The notes under the pieces: model-generated
What the model saw: the letters and a program-made list of their open reading frames with translations, nothing else
What the model was told of the DNA's origin: nothing
Databases searched by the model: none
Assembly: GCA_020440605.1 (NCBI GenBank)
Contig: JAGRNT010000009.1
Span: forward strand, 1 to 64,000
Source: a bacterium
GTDB lineage: Bacteria > 4484-113 > JAFGCY01
Direction: 5' to 3'
DNA: 64,000 bases
Part shown: one piece after another, positions 1 to 8,827 of the stretch
Numbering within the stretch: position 1 is the stretch's first letter
How the letters are laid out: each line of letters begins with the position of its first letter
Made by a program: the position numbers and the translations under genes

Positions 1-361
<361 letters not shown>

Positions 362-373
362 AAGAGATTTACA

Positions 374-393
374 GAAACGGGTAACACCGTTTC
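374..393 (+). other. Hairpin in the 16S 3' trailer
   Basis: GAAACGG (374-380) pairs with CCGTTTC (387-393) across a six-base loop. A second short stem, CCGAAGG/CCTTCGG, lies about 40 bases further on. They could help process the 16S 3' end; that role is inferred. Confidence 0.4.
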
Positions 394-487
394 CATCTCA
401 GGTCGATCACCTTTCATTAACCTGACCGAAGGCATCATGTCCTTCGGCGGGGATCGGTGACCTAGTGCAAAACTCAAGTCAATCCAG

Positions 488-525
488 CCCGGGAGGCCTT
501 GTGCCTTCCGGGCGTTCTGTTTTCT
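488..525 (+). terminator. Rho-independent terminator directly after 16S rRNA
   Basis: CCCGGGAGGC (488-497) pairs with GCCTTCCGGG (503-512), ten pairs including one G-U, with a five-base loop. The stem is followed by a T-rich tract (TTCTGTTTT). It lies about 125 bases after the 16S end and before the promoter of the next gene, so it probably ends the rRNA transcript. Confidence 0.8.
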
Positions 526-558
526 GGGCCGGTTCAGATCCTGAAGCCGGCTGCGAGC

Positions 559-564
559 TACAAT
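559..564 (+). promoter_or_regulatory. -10 box TACAAT, leaderless start for the TPR gene
   Basis: TACAAT ends six bases before the ATG at 571, so transcription would begin at or next to the start codon. No Shine-Dalgarno sequence is present. Confidence 0.55.
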
Positions 565-570
565 TTGCCA

Positions 571-1425
571 ATGGCTAAAGGCAAGGGTAGCAGCTCCCGA
601 AGCCGTGGACTGCTCAGCAATCCGCAGGTGCGCGCCAAGGCGCTCATGAATCAGGCTTACACTCACCCGGATATCGATAAGGCTATCGATCTGGCACTGC
701 AGGCCACGCAATGCTGGCCGGACTGCGCTGAAGCACTGATGTTCCTCGCTATGTACCTGCCGGAGGATCAGTACCAGGCGGCCGGGATGTGCAGCCAGGC
801 CTTCCACGCGGCATCCCGCGCAATGGGTGAGGTCGATCTGGAGCAGCAGGCGGGCAAGCTGTGGGATGACGAAGCAGGCAGGATCAGCATCAAGGCACTG
901 TCAATGCTGGCCCGCAGCATTGTGGATCTGACTCTCTATGAGGATGCCTGGCAGAAATTCAATCTTGCGATCCTGCTGGATGAGAATGACAACCTCGGCA
1001 ACCACTACTACAGCGTCGCCTGCGCCGTTGCCTGCGGTGATTATGAATCCGCCATGGAAATTCTTGAGGAATGGGATGACCCCAAGGACGGCCTCCAGAA
1101 TCTGGGCTGGCTGCTTGCCAATCTGCACAGTGGCCTGCGCAGTGAAGTCGAGCTCGAATCCGTTGCCATTCTTCAGGCTTCGCATTCCAATCTGCTGCAG
1201 TGGATGGTGGATCCGCTGAGCGTGAAGGATTCCTTCCATCTCGAGTACTGTGACGGCGATGTCGAGGAAGTGGAGAACGTGCTGGGGCTTTACTCCCAGG
1301 TCTTCTGGCTCAAGCCTGACTCGGTGGAATGGCTGATTGAGGCAGCGGGACTGGAGCCACGACGGGAATACGGTCCATTTGACCTCGAGGATTCTGAGGA
1401 GGTCGCGGACATTCCGCAGGCCTGA
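571..1425 (+). CDS. TPR-like helical-repeat protein of unknown function
   Basis: Predicted 284-residue soluble protein. The N-terminus is short, basic and serine-rich (KGKGSSSRSRG). The rest reads as alpha-helical hairpins of tetratricopeptide type, for example the segments around ALMNQAYTHPDIDKAIDLAL and AWQKFNLAILLDENDNLGNHY. There is no signal peptide or membrane segment. The C-terminus is acidic. Its layout resembles bacterial proteins annotated as ST7-like or TPR proteins, but I cannot assign a specific family. I chose ATG 571 because a TACAAT box ends six bases upstream and the codons before it lie in the 16S terminator region. It is the first protein gene after the 16S gene and is convergent with the cation antiporter. 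Confidence 0.8.
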   Translation: MAKGKGSSSRSRGLLSNPQVRAKALMNQAYTHPDIDKAIDLALQATQCWPDCAEALMFLAMYLPEDQYQAAGMCSQAFHAASRAMGEVDLEQQAGKLWDDEAGRISIKALSMLARSIVDLTLYEDAWQKFNLAILLDENDNLGNHYYSVACAVACGDYESAMEILEEWDDPKDGLQNLGWLLANLHSGLRSEVELESVAILQASHSNLLQWMVDPLSVKDSFHLEYCDGDVEEVENVLGLYSQVFWLKPDSVEWLIEAAGLEPRREYGPFDLEDSEEVADIPQA

Positions 1426-1479
1426 GCATCAGGGTAATGCCCTGGTCCAGCATTTTCCATATCCGGATCTGCGCGGCTC

Positions 1480-2643
1480 TCAGTGCCCGCCGTTGCCGAT
1501 CAGCGCTTCCGCCACGTCAAGGTGGATCACTCCGCCGATGTGCAGGCCGACGATCAGGATGTAGAGCAGGTAGAGGCTGCCGGCGGCCAGCAGCAGCCGG
1601 GGCTGGATCTTCCCGCTGCGCCGTAGTCCGATGTAGACGAGCAGTGCCCCCGCCAGACCCAGCACACTGCCGATGAAGGCCGGGGATCCGGGGCCGAGGT
1701 TCCAGTCCAGGAACCACAGGCCGATTGCCACGGGAAAGGTGCTCTGGAACACCAGCGCTCCGCTGATGTTGCCAAGCGCCAGGGTGTCCTTGCCGCGGCT
1801 GACCCACAGCACGCTGTTGAACTTCTCCGGCAGCTCGGTGGCAACGGGGGTGATCAGCAGCGCGAGGATCAGCGGGTCGATGCCCCAGGCCAGGGCCAGC
1901 GGGCTGAGGTGCTCCACGAACATGTGCGCCCCGAAGAACATCAGCATCAGGGCCATGCCGAGCTGGACCACGATGAAGCGCTTCTTCGGCTCAGTCTTCG
2001 GCCCGAGGTACCAGCGCGTCAGCCACAGCGGATGCAGCTCCTCTCCATGCTCGCCGTGATCATCCTGGGCGGAATCGTCCACTGCCACATTGTCAGCTTC
2101 CTGTTCTCCGAGCCGGAACATCTGCAGCACGTAGTAGATATAGAGCACGATGGTGCACAGTCCCACCGCCGCGGTGATCCAGTATGGCAGTCGCCAGAAA
2201 TGGTTGATCAGCCCCATTCCGACGCCGATGGAGAAGGCCACGAGGAAGAACTCGATGTCCGTGCGGAAGACTCTCGGACTGGCTGTGAAGGCCGTCGGCC
2301 GGGTCTTCCTGTTGCGTGAGATGTAGTAGGTCAGGCCCACGATGCAGAAGGCCAGCGTGGCCAGCATGAACGGAGCACCGATGATCGCTCCCATGCCGAT
2401 CGCCTGGCTTTCACCCTCCGGGCTGTGCAGGCGGTTCGTCGAGATATCCTTGGCAATCGCCACCACGGGGATGATCGTTTCCGGCATCGCCGTGCCCACC
2501 GCCGCGAGGATGCTGCCCACCACGCCGCTGTCCAGGCGCAGACGTACTCCGAGCCACTCCACGGCATTCGTGAAGACTTCCGCGGCGATGAGGATCATCG
2601 CCAGGCTCAGCACGGTCAGTGCCAGTTCTGCGCCGAGATGCAT
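1480..2643 (-). CDS. Na+/Ca2+-type cation antiporter (CaCA superfamily)
   Basis: Predicted 387-residue integral membrane protein with about ten hydrophobic segments. Two inverted alpha-repeats typical of CaCA exchangers are visible. The first, near residues 40-65, contains GTAMPETIIPVVA; the second, near 245-290, contains ITPVATELPEKFNS. The acidic residues in these PE motifs are the expected cation-binding carboxylates. A charged loop rich in Asp/Glu/His (around residues 190-210) separates the halves, as in Na/Ca exchangers. It probably exchanges Ca2+ or another divalent cation for Na+ or H+ across the cytoplasmic membrane. The substrate is not decided by the sequence. The start ATG has a TATAAT box eight bases upstream and no Shine-Dalgarno, suggesting a leaderless mRNA. 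Confidence 0.88.
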   Translation of the reverse strand: MHLGAELALTVLSLAMILIAAEVFTNAVEWLGVRLRLDSGVVGSILAAVGTAMPETIIPVVAIAKDISTNRLHSPEGESQAIGMGAIIGAPFMLATLAFCIVGLTYYISRNRKTRPTAFTASPRVFRTDIEFFLVAFSIGVGMGLINHFWRLPYWITAAVGLCTIVLYIYYVLQMFRLGEQEADNVAVDDSAQDDHGEHGEELHPLWLTRWYLGPKTEPKKRFIVVQLGMALMLMFFGAHMFVEHLSPLALAWGIDPLILALLITPVATELPEKFNSVLWVSRGKDTLALGNISGALVFQSTFPVAIGLWFLDWNLGPGSPAFIGSVLGLAGALLVYIGLRRSGKIQPRLLLAAGSLYLLYILIVGLHIGGVIHLDVAEALIGNGGH

Positions 2644-2651
2644 GCGCGCCT

Positions 2652-2657
2652 ATTATA
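2652..2657 (-). promoter_or_regulatory. -10 box TATAAT, leaderless start for the CaCA antiporter
   Basis: Perfect TATAAT on the minus strand, ending eight bases before the ATG at 2643. It lies in the 26-base gap between this gene and the histidine kinase stop. Confidence 0.6.
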
Positions 2658-2669
2658 CGGGGCGCGCTC

Positions 2670-5600
2670 TCAGCCCTCCACGGGGCTGAGCCTGCCACTG
2701 ATCAGCTCGCGCAGCTTGTCCTTGAGCAGGTCGCGGTCGATGGGCTTGCTGATGTAGTCATCCATTCCGCATTCCAGGCAGCGTTCGCGGTCGCCGGCCA
2801 GGGCATTGGCCGTCATGGCGATGATGTGCACATGATTCTGCAGGTCCTCGGTTCCGCGGATCTGGCGGGTGGCTTCATAGCCGTCCATTACCGGCATCTG
2901 GCAATCCATCAGGATGAGATCATACGGCGCTGCAATATGTGCGTCACATGCCAGCTGCCCGTTCTCCGCAGTATCCGCCTTCAGGCCATTCTGCTCCAGT
3001 AACCTGAGAGCGATGCGCCGGTTGACCGCATTGTCCTCCACCAGCAGCACCCGCAGTTCTCCCGCCTCGGGCAGCGGCGGTTCCGGCGCCTGAGGGAGAT
3101 CCCGGGGGGCTGTGCTGACAATCTGGCCTGAATCCACAAGCAGATTCTCGATGGCAGTACGCAGGTCCTGGCTGCGTTCGGGCCAGCCCGTGATCTCACG
3201 CAGGTTGCTGCCGGGAGGAAGAATCGGCTGCACGAGGCAGTCCGCAGGCATGATCAGCAGCTGAGGCAGGCTTGCCAGTTCGCCGCGGGGACTGAGCATC
3301 AGCTCAAGTCCGCCTGCATTGTTGCTGGTACCCGGCAGGCAGCAGAGCAGCAGGTCCGCATCCCGCCGCTGTTCTTCACTGACCGGCACGCGCTCCACGA
3401 TGATGCCGAGCTCTCGGCAGGTTCCGGCAAGCTGGGTGACGGCTTCACTGTTGTTGCCCATCAGCAGTACGCGGCAGCCGCTCACGAGCCGGGATGGTTT
3501 ATCCTGGCGGGCATCAGCTACATCCAGGAGCACCGTGAACCAGAAGGTGCTGCCCCGGCCATTCTGGCTCTCCACCCCGATGTCACCATGCATCAGCTCG
3601 ACCAGCTGGCGACTGATGGTCAGTCCCAGACCCGTGCCGCCATAGCGGCGGGTAGTTGAACTGTCAGCCTGGCTGAAGGGCCTGAAAAGCCTGGCTATCT
3701 GCTCATCAGAGAGTCCGATTCCCGTATCCGCTACGCGACAGAGCAGCTTCACCTGATTGCCGGCATTGTGAATCAGGCTCACATCAAGTGAAACCACTCC
3801 GGATTCCGTGAATTTCACAGCGTTGCCAAGCAGGTTGATCATCACCTGGCGCAGGCGTCCTGAATCCGCGACCAGCCGGTCCGGGATGCCGGCATCAACA
3901 CGCTTCTCGATCCGCAGCCGGGCATTGGACTGTGCCCGCAGCCCGATCAGGGTCACTACGTCACGCACGCAGTCCCGCAGGCTGAACTCATGAGGATCCA
4001 GTTCCAGCTTGCCTGCCTCGATCTTTGAGAAGTCAAGGATATCATTGATGATCTGCAGCAGGAAGTTGGCGGAACTGTCCAGCAGCTCGATGTACTCGGT
4101 CTGTTCCGGACTGAGCCGTGACTCACGCAGCAGGCCGGCCATGCCTATGATGCCGTTCATGGGCGTGCGGATCTCATGGCTCATGTTGGCAAGGAACTGG
4201 CTCTTGGCGACATTTGCAGATTCCGCCTGGCGCCGGGCCTCCATCAGCTTCATCTCCATCTCATTGTGGGCCGTGGTGTCGTAGCTGTAGATGTTGACGC
4301 AGTTCTGCTGGCTGATCCCGAACAGCAGGAAATTGAAGTTGCGGCCCTTCAGTTCAGTGTGGACCTGCAGCGCCAGATCCTCCTCAATCATTTCATCAAA
4401 GCTCACGCTGTCAGGGATGTCGAGCAGTCTGTGCAGGTTCTGGCCCTCTGCACAGGGAATGTCAAAGAACATACAGGCGGCGTTGTTGGCAAACACCAGC
4501 CCGCCTTCGCGGTCACAGCGCATGATCGGGAAGGGGTTGACACGGGGGATGTTGGCAACATTCTCCGTGCGCCGCTGTTCCTCCCGCAGCGCCTGCTGCA
4601 TTGCCAGCAGACCTGCAGTACGCTGCTCAACGAGTTCCACGATCTCGATGTTGCGCATCTGCAGATCACGCAGATAGGTGATGATCAACAGGCAGATGAA
4701 GGAAATGATACCGATGGCAAGGGGCACGGCACCACGCCCCGAAGTCGCGAATGAACCGGCAACCGGCCGGAAACTGATGCGCCAGCTGCGACCGGCGAAT
4801 TCCATGTCGTGGCTGTAATCGAATGTCTGGTTTCCAGGCTGTGAAGTCAGTCCATTTGAATAGAGTTCCGTGACGGCTTCGCCCGGGGTGCGATCATCTA
4901 TCACGATCGCCCGATCAGTAATACCGTGGCGCGCCAGCAGAATCTCATTGAAATGGTCCAGGTTGAGCAGAACCTCAATGAAACCCATGATCTGCGGGTT
5001 GCCTTCATATCCGGGTCCACTGGGATTCTGATTGTCAAAGACGGGCAGCAGCAGGACTACTGAGGAATCCTTGTGGTCAACCTGGATCAGGTCGATGCGC
5101 CGGCTGGCCAGAGGAATGTTGCTGGCCTTGCTGCGCCGGATCATTTCTATGCGGCCCGGGTAGCCGGCGATGTTGAATCCAATGATCGGCCGGTTCTTCT
5201 CCTCCGGAGCTGCATACAGCACGGGATAATAGAAATCCCGGTCCAGCTCAGGCAGGACTGCATTGTCCTCAATCCGCTTCAGAGTGAAATCGGGCAAGTC
5301 GTTGGCACGCACGGACTCCACGAAGTTATCCAGGTCCGTGTCATGCACCAGTGGAGCCCAGAGAATTCCCTCGATGTCCGGATGTTCGCGCAGCTGGTAT
5401 GCACAGAATGTCTCAAATTCACTGCGCTCGACGAAAGTGGAACTGTCGAAGTAGCTGCGCACCGCATACAGGACATCCACCTTGCGTTTCAGCTCTGACT
5501 GGATGTCACTGCTCAGCCTGCTGCAGCCGAAACGGTATTCAGCCAGGTTGCGCTGACGCTCCCAGACGCTGGCTGCAATGCCGGCCAGCAGCGAACCGGC

Positions 5601-5690
5601 CACACTCAGCACGATCACGGCGATGAACATCCGGTTGCTGTGGCGGCGGCTGCGGGAACCGGAATCAGTAGCGTGTACCCGGGCAGACAC
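2670..5690 (-). CDS. CHASE-domain hybrid sensor histidine kinase
   Basis: Predicted 1006 residues. Order: transmembrane helix ~21-42; extracytoplasmic CHASE-type sensor ~60-290 (contains [11 protein letters not shown]); second transmembrane helix ~322-340; coiled coil; PAS-like segment ~385-470; HisKA with the phospho-accepting histidine at H505 ([12 protein letters not shown]); HATPase_c with N box NLLGNAVKF and G boxes DTGIGL and GGTGLGL; a degenerate receiver ~738-850; and an intact C-terminal receiver ~877-1000 with phospho-acceptor D929 ([13 protein letters not shown]) and the KP lysine. The first receiver lacks the acidic pair and the aspartate, so it is probably structural. CHASE domains bind small extracellular ligands such as cytokinin-like adenines or peptides; the ligand here is unknown. 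No response regulator is adjacent. The GTG start has TATACT eight bases upstream and no Shine-Dalgarno. Confidence 0.92.
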   Translation of the reverse strand: MSARVHATDSGSRSRRHSNRMFIAVIVLSVAGSLLAGIAASVWERQRNLAEYRFGCSRLSSDIQSELKRKVDVLYAVRSYFDSSTFVERSEFETFCAYQLREHPDIEGILWAPLVHDTDLDNFVESVRANDLPDFTLKRIEDNAVLPELDRDFYYPVLYAAPEEKNRPIIGFNIAGYPGRIEMIRRSKASNIPLASRRIDLIQVDHKDSSVVLLLPVFDNQNPSGPGYEGNPQIMGFIEVLLNLDHFNEILLARHGITDRAIVIDDRTPGEAVTELYSNGLTSQPGNQTFDYSHDMEFAGRSWRISFRPVAGSFATSGRGAVPLAIGIISFICLLIITYLRDLQMRNIEIVELVEQRTAGLLAMQQALREEQRRTENVANIPRVNPFPIMRCDREGGLVFANNAACMFFDIPCAEGQNLHRLLDIPDSVSFDEMIEEDLALQVHTELKGRNFNFLLFGISQQNCVNIYSYDTTAHNEMEMKLMEARRQAESANVAKSQFLANMSHEIRTPMNGIIGMAGLLRESRLSPEQTEYIELLDSSANFLLQIINDILDFSKIEAGKLELDPHEFSLRDCVRDVVTLIGLRAQSNARLRIEKRVDAGIPDRLVADSGRLRQVMINLLGNAVKFTESGVVSLDVSLIHNAGNQVKLLCRVADTGIGLSDEQIARLFRPFSQADSSTTRRYGGTGLGLTISRQLVELMHGDIGVESQNGRGSTFWFTVLLDVADARQDKPSRLVSGCRVLLMGNNSEAVTQLAGTCRELGIIVERVPVSEEQRRDADLLLCCLPGTSNNAGGLELMLSPRGELASLPQLLIMPADCLVQPILPPGSNLREITGWPERSQDLRTAIENLLVDSGQIVSTAPRDLPQAPEPPLPEAGELRVLLVEDNAVNRRIALRLLEQNGLKADTAENGQLACDAHIAAPYDLILMDCQMPVMDGYEATRQIRGTEDLQNHVHIIAMTANALAGDRERCLECGMDDYISKPIDRDLLKDKLRELISGRLSPVEG

Positions 5691-5698
5691 TATGCCAC

Positions 5699-5704
5699 AG
5701 TATA
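5699..5704 (-). promoter_or_regulatory. -10 box TATACT, leaderless GTG start for the hybrid kinase
   Basis: TATACT on the minus strand ends eight bases before the GTG at 5690. It faces away from the Buk-Ptb gene, whose own -10 box is 140 bases away. Confidence 0.5.
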
Positions 5705-5844
5705 TGTATGTAGGGTTGCACTGCTTGCCACTTACTCCGGTTGTAACCGATCTGCCCTGATTTAATCAGGCTTGAGCCTGGGATTAACCTGATGTGGGAT
5801 ACCGGGAAGCATCCGGGCGGAAAATCGCCCGGACTGGCCGGTGC

Positions 5845-5850
5845 TAAACT
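5845..5850 (+). promoter_or_regulatory. -10 box TAAACT, leaderless start for buk-ptb
   Basis: TAAACT ends seven bases before ATG 5858. This spacing supports 5858 over an in-frame upstream ATG at 5792. Confidence 0.5.
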
Positions 5851-5857
5851 CAGCTCG

Positions 5858-7861
5858 ATGGATGAACACCTGATTCTCGTCGTCAATCTGGGAGCTTCCA
5901 GCAGCAAGCTGGCTATCTTCCAGGGACGTAAAATGCTGCATGAGGACAACCTGCGGCTGGATGACCAGCAGGCAAGGTTGCCACTGCTTGAGCAGCTGCC
6001 CCTGAGGCTGGCTCAGCTGCGAGCTTTCCTGGAAAACCACTCTCTGGAGATCAGCAGTTTCAGTGCCGTTGCGGCCCGTGGTGGAATGATGAAGCCGCTC
6101 TCGCGCCGTGGGGTGATCCGCGTTGACGATGCGATGCTCGATGACCTGCGATCCTGCCGTTATGGAGAACACCCCTCCAGCCTGAGCGCATTGTGCGCAG
6201 TGGAACTGCTCCGGGAGTGCGGCGGGGAACTTCCGGTCTTCGTGGTTGATCCGGTCAGTGTGGATACACTGAGTGATGAGGCGCGCATGAGCGGCGTACC
6301 CGGGATCGAACGCCGTGGCCGGCATCATGCTCTGAACGTGCATCATGTTGCCGTGCAGGCTGCGGAACGTCTGAAGCGGCCCCTGCACCAGCTGCAGCTC
6401 GTGGTCGCGCATTTCGGAAGCGGCGTGAGCATCTGCTCAGTGCGTCGGGGACGGGTGATTGACGTCAATGACGCCCAGCTCGGGGAAGGACCCTTCAGTG
6501 TGGCACGGGCCGGCAGTCTGCCGATTGAGGGCCTGCTGCAACTGGCGGAGGACCATGAGGACCATGTGGCTCTGCGCCGGACGCTGTCCCGTTACAGTGG
6601 CATGGCGGGGTATACGGGTACCGGCGATTTCCGGGAAATCGAGCGGCGCCTGGAGGAAGGTGACAACGCTGCACTGCGCAGCTATGATGCGATGCTCTTC
6701 CAGAGTGCGAAGTACGTGGCGGCGTACGCCGGATCGCTTGGTCAGCGCCCGGATGCCGTAGTGATCACGGGGGCAATGCTGCACAGCACCCGTTTCCTCA
6801 ACGATCTGCGGGAGCGCATTGCCTGGATCGCGCCTGTCTACAGCTTTCCCGGAGAGGCTGAGCTGCAGGCCCTGGCTGATGGAGTTGCCGGAGTACTGGA
6901 AGGTAGCGAGACCGCATTCGCATACTCGGAGATTCCCACTCCGCATGAAGCTCCACCGCACGGTTTCAACGAACTGATCCGCCGCGCGGCGGACTGTCCG
7001 CCCCTTGGATTCGTGGTGGCGGGTGCCGCCAGCCAGGAGGTCGCCGAGACGGTTGCCATGGCGCATGCCCATGGCTTCAGTGGTTTCGTGCTCGTCGGCG
7101 AGCGAGCCGCGGTCGAACAGGAGCTGGCTGAGGCAGGTGTGGACAAGGCCGCGGTGGAGATCATTGACAGCACGGATATCGTTGCCGATGCGATCCGCGA
7201 GGTGCAGTCCCGCCGGGGCAGTGTGCTCGTCAAGGGCAAGTGTGACACGGCCCGCCTGCTGCGTGGGGTGCTTGGCACGCTGCCGCATGAGGAGAAGCCC
7301 TTCCTCAGCCACTGTGCCGTGTTCGAGGACGAAATCAGCGGACGCCTGATCGGGATCACCGACGGCGGTCTGAATGTGGCACCGGACATCTTCGGCAAGA
7401 TGGGCATGCTTGGCAACGCCATCCGCATGTTCCATGCCCTGGGGCATCGCCGTCCGCATGCGATGCTGGCAGCGGGGATGGAGGACAAGGGCCAGGACCT
7501 GCCGGCCATCCGTGACGCGGTGGAGATGGTTCGCATGCATAGGGAGGAAGGACGCTGGCCGGATGCAGTGGTGGACGGCCCGTTCGGGATGGACGTGGCA
7601 CTCAGCGCCCAGGCGGCGATGCGCAAGGGCATCCGCAGCCCGGTGGCCGGCCGTGCCGACATCATCGTCACTCCGAACCTCGAGGCCTGCAACTTCTCGG
7701 TCAAGCTCGCGGTGATCTACACCGGGCAGCCCTGGGGCGGTCTGGTGCTCGGCGGACCGTTCCCGGTGATCGTCGGCAGCCGCGCGGACGAAGTTGCCAA
7801 CCGGGTCTGCAGCATCGCGCTGGCCCGGCTGGTCAGTGCCGGACTGGACAGGGATGGCTGA
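5858..7861 (+). CDS. Butyrate kinase-phosphotransbutyrylase fusion
   Basis: One 667-residue polypeptide joins two normally separate enzymes. Residues ~1-362 are a butyrate kinase of the acetokinase superfamily: ILVVNLGASSSKLAIF (phosphate loop), AARGGMMKPL, EHPSSLSALCA, VVDPVSVDTLSDEARMSG, VVAHFGSGVSI and DVNDAQLGEGPFS all match Buk blocks. Residues ~370-660 are a phosphate butyryl/acetyltransferase (PTA_PTB): VAGAASQEVAETVAMA, LVKGKCDTARLLRGVL, ITDGGLNVAPD and the C-terminal VIYTGQPWGGLVLGGPFPVI. Together they would convert an acyl-CoA plus phosphate to acyl phosphate, then acid plus ATP, or run the reverse. An in-frame ATG at 5792 would add 22 unconserved residues; I prefer 5858 because of the adjacent -10 box and because Buk proteins begin close to ILVVN. 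The 3' end overlaps the start of the next gene. Confidence 0.93.
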   Translation: MDEHLILVVNLGASSSKLAIFQGRKMLHEDNLRLDDQQARLPLLEQLPLRLAQLRAFLENHSLEISSFSAVAARGGMMKPLSRRGVIRVDDAMLDDLRSCRYGEHPSSLSALCAVELLRECGGELPVFVVDPVSVDTLSDEARMSGVPGIERRGRHHALNVHHVAVQAAERLKRPLHQLQLVVAHFGSGVSICSVRRGRVIDVNDAQLGEGPFSVARAGSLPIEGLLQLAEDHEDHVALRRTLSRYSGMAGYTGTGDFREIERRLEEGDNAALRSYDAMLFQSAKYVAAYAGSLGQRPDAVVITGAMLHSTRFLNDLRERIAWIAPVYSFPGEAELQALADGVAGVLEGSETAFAYSEIPTPHEAPPHGFNELIRRAADCPPLGFVVAGAASQEVAETVAMAHAHGFSGFVLVGERAAVEQELAEAGVDKAAVEIIDSTDIVADAIREVQSRRGSVLVKGKCDTARLLRGVLGTLPHEEKPFLSHCAVFEDEISGRLIGITDGGLNVAPDIFGKMGMLGNAIRMFHALGHRRPHAMLAAGMEDKGQDLPAIRDAVEMVRMHREEGRWPDAVVDGPFGMDVALSAQAAMRKGIRSPVAGRADIIVTPNLEACNFSVKLAVIYTGQPWGGLVLGGPFPVIVGSRADEVANRVCSIALARLVSAGLDRDG

Positions 7862-8708
7862 GATGCCGATCTTGCCGGCGGTCATATTGCTGCTGTTCTG
7901 CCTTGGCATGGCGGTGTGGACCGCAGTGGCTGCCAGTGGTGGGCGGCGAGACCGGGAACGCCTGCGCCAGGCGCGCAGCAACCTTGTACCGCAGCCGGCT
8001 GGTGAACGCTTCCGCGAGCAGATGCTGGACGGCCTGCCGGAACCGGTCTGCCGCTACTTCCGTCATGCGATCGCGGAAGGCACTGAGATTTACGACGGCG
8101 CAATTCTGGCAATCGACGGCGAGATGCTGATCAGGCCGGGCCAGCCCTGGTTCCCGTTCACTTCCACCGAGTTGATCCGCCATGGCCACGGCCTGCTCTG
8201 GGAAGCCCGCATGCGGATGGGTGCCGTGGGCTTCAACGGATACGACATGTACCGCGCCGGTGAAGGCCGCATGTGCTGGCGCATGCACGGACTGTACCCT
8301 ATGGCAAGCGCGGAAGGTGATGCCATCAGTGAAAGCGCGGCGGGACGGATGGCGGCGGAGATGATCTGGCTGCCGGGCATGCTGTTGCCGCAGCACGGCG
8401 TACAGTGGGTGGCGGACAATGTCAACGAGATCCGCTGCCAGCTGTCAGTTGACAAGTATGACTTCGAGCTGCGCTTCATGCTTGATGGCAAGGGGCGTGT
8501 GCTGCGGCTGCGCATGCAGCGGCTGCGCAACCAGGATGACGGCAGCTCCGAAGTGCTGGAGTTCGGCATGGACAGCAGCGCGGATTTCACTGCCAATGGC
8601 TTCACTGTACCAGGTGAATGCAGCGTGGCCTGGCAACCCGACGACGTGCTGGCCCGCTTCGAATTCTGGCGAGGCAGGCTGCGCTCGATGAGCCAGACAG
8701 ACAGCTGA
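7854..8708 (+). CDS. DUF6544-family protein with N-terminal membrane anchor
   Basis: Predicted 284 residues. A hydrophobic helix near residues 5-25 (PILPAVILLLFCLGMAVW) anchors the protein. The remainder matches the pattern I associate with DUF6544 (formerly DUF6920): PVCRYFRHAIAEGTEI, then a beta-rich region with WFPFTSTE, GYDMYRAGEGRMCW, and EMIWLPGMLLP. The function of the family is unknown. ATG 7854 overlaps the Buk-Ptb stop codon by eight bases; ATG 7863, three codons later, is an alternative just after that stop. Translation is probably coupled to buk-ptb, but a functional link is not established. Confidence 0.75.
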   Translation: MAEMPILPAVILLLFCLGMAVWTAVAASGGRRDRERLRQARSNLVPQPAGERFREQMLDGLPEPVCRYFRHAIAEGTEIYDGAILAIDGEMLIRPGQPWFPFTSTELIRHGHGLLWEARMRMGAVGFNGYDMYRAGEGRMCWRMHGLYPMASAEGDAISESAAGRMAAEMIWLPGMLLPQHGVQWVADNVNEIRCQLSVDKYDFELRFMLDGKGRVLRLRMQRLRNQDDGSSEVLEFGMDSSADFTANGFTVPGECSVAWQPDDVLARFEFWRGRLRSMSQTDS

Positions 8709-8827
8709 AGCAGACCGGTCATGCCATGTGTCCCCCCCATTTCTCCCCGCTAGTGTTCCTGTGCCCCTGCTGCTGATCCCGCTATCATCCTCTCAACGGG
8801 CCTTCTCCAAATAACGGGAGGACTATC

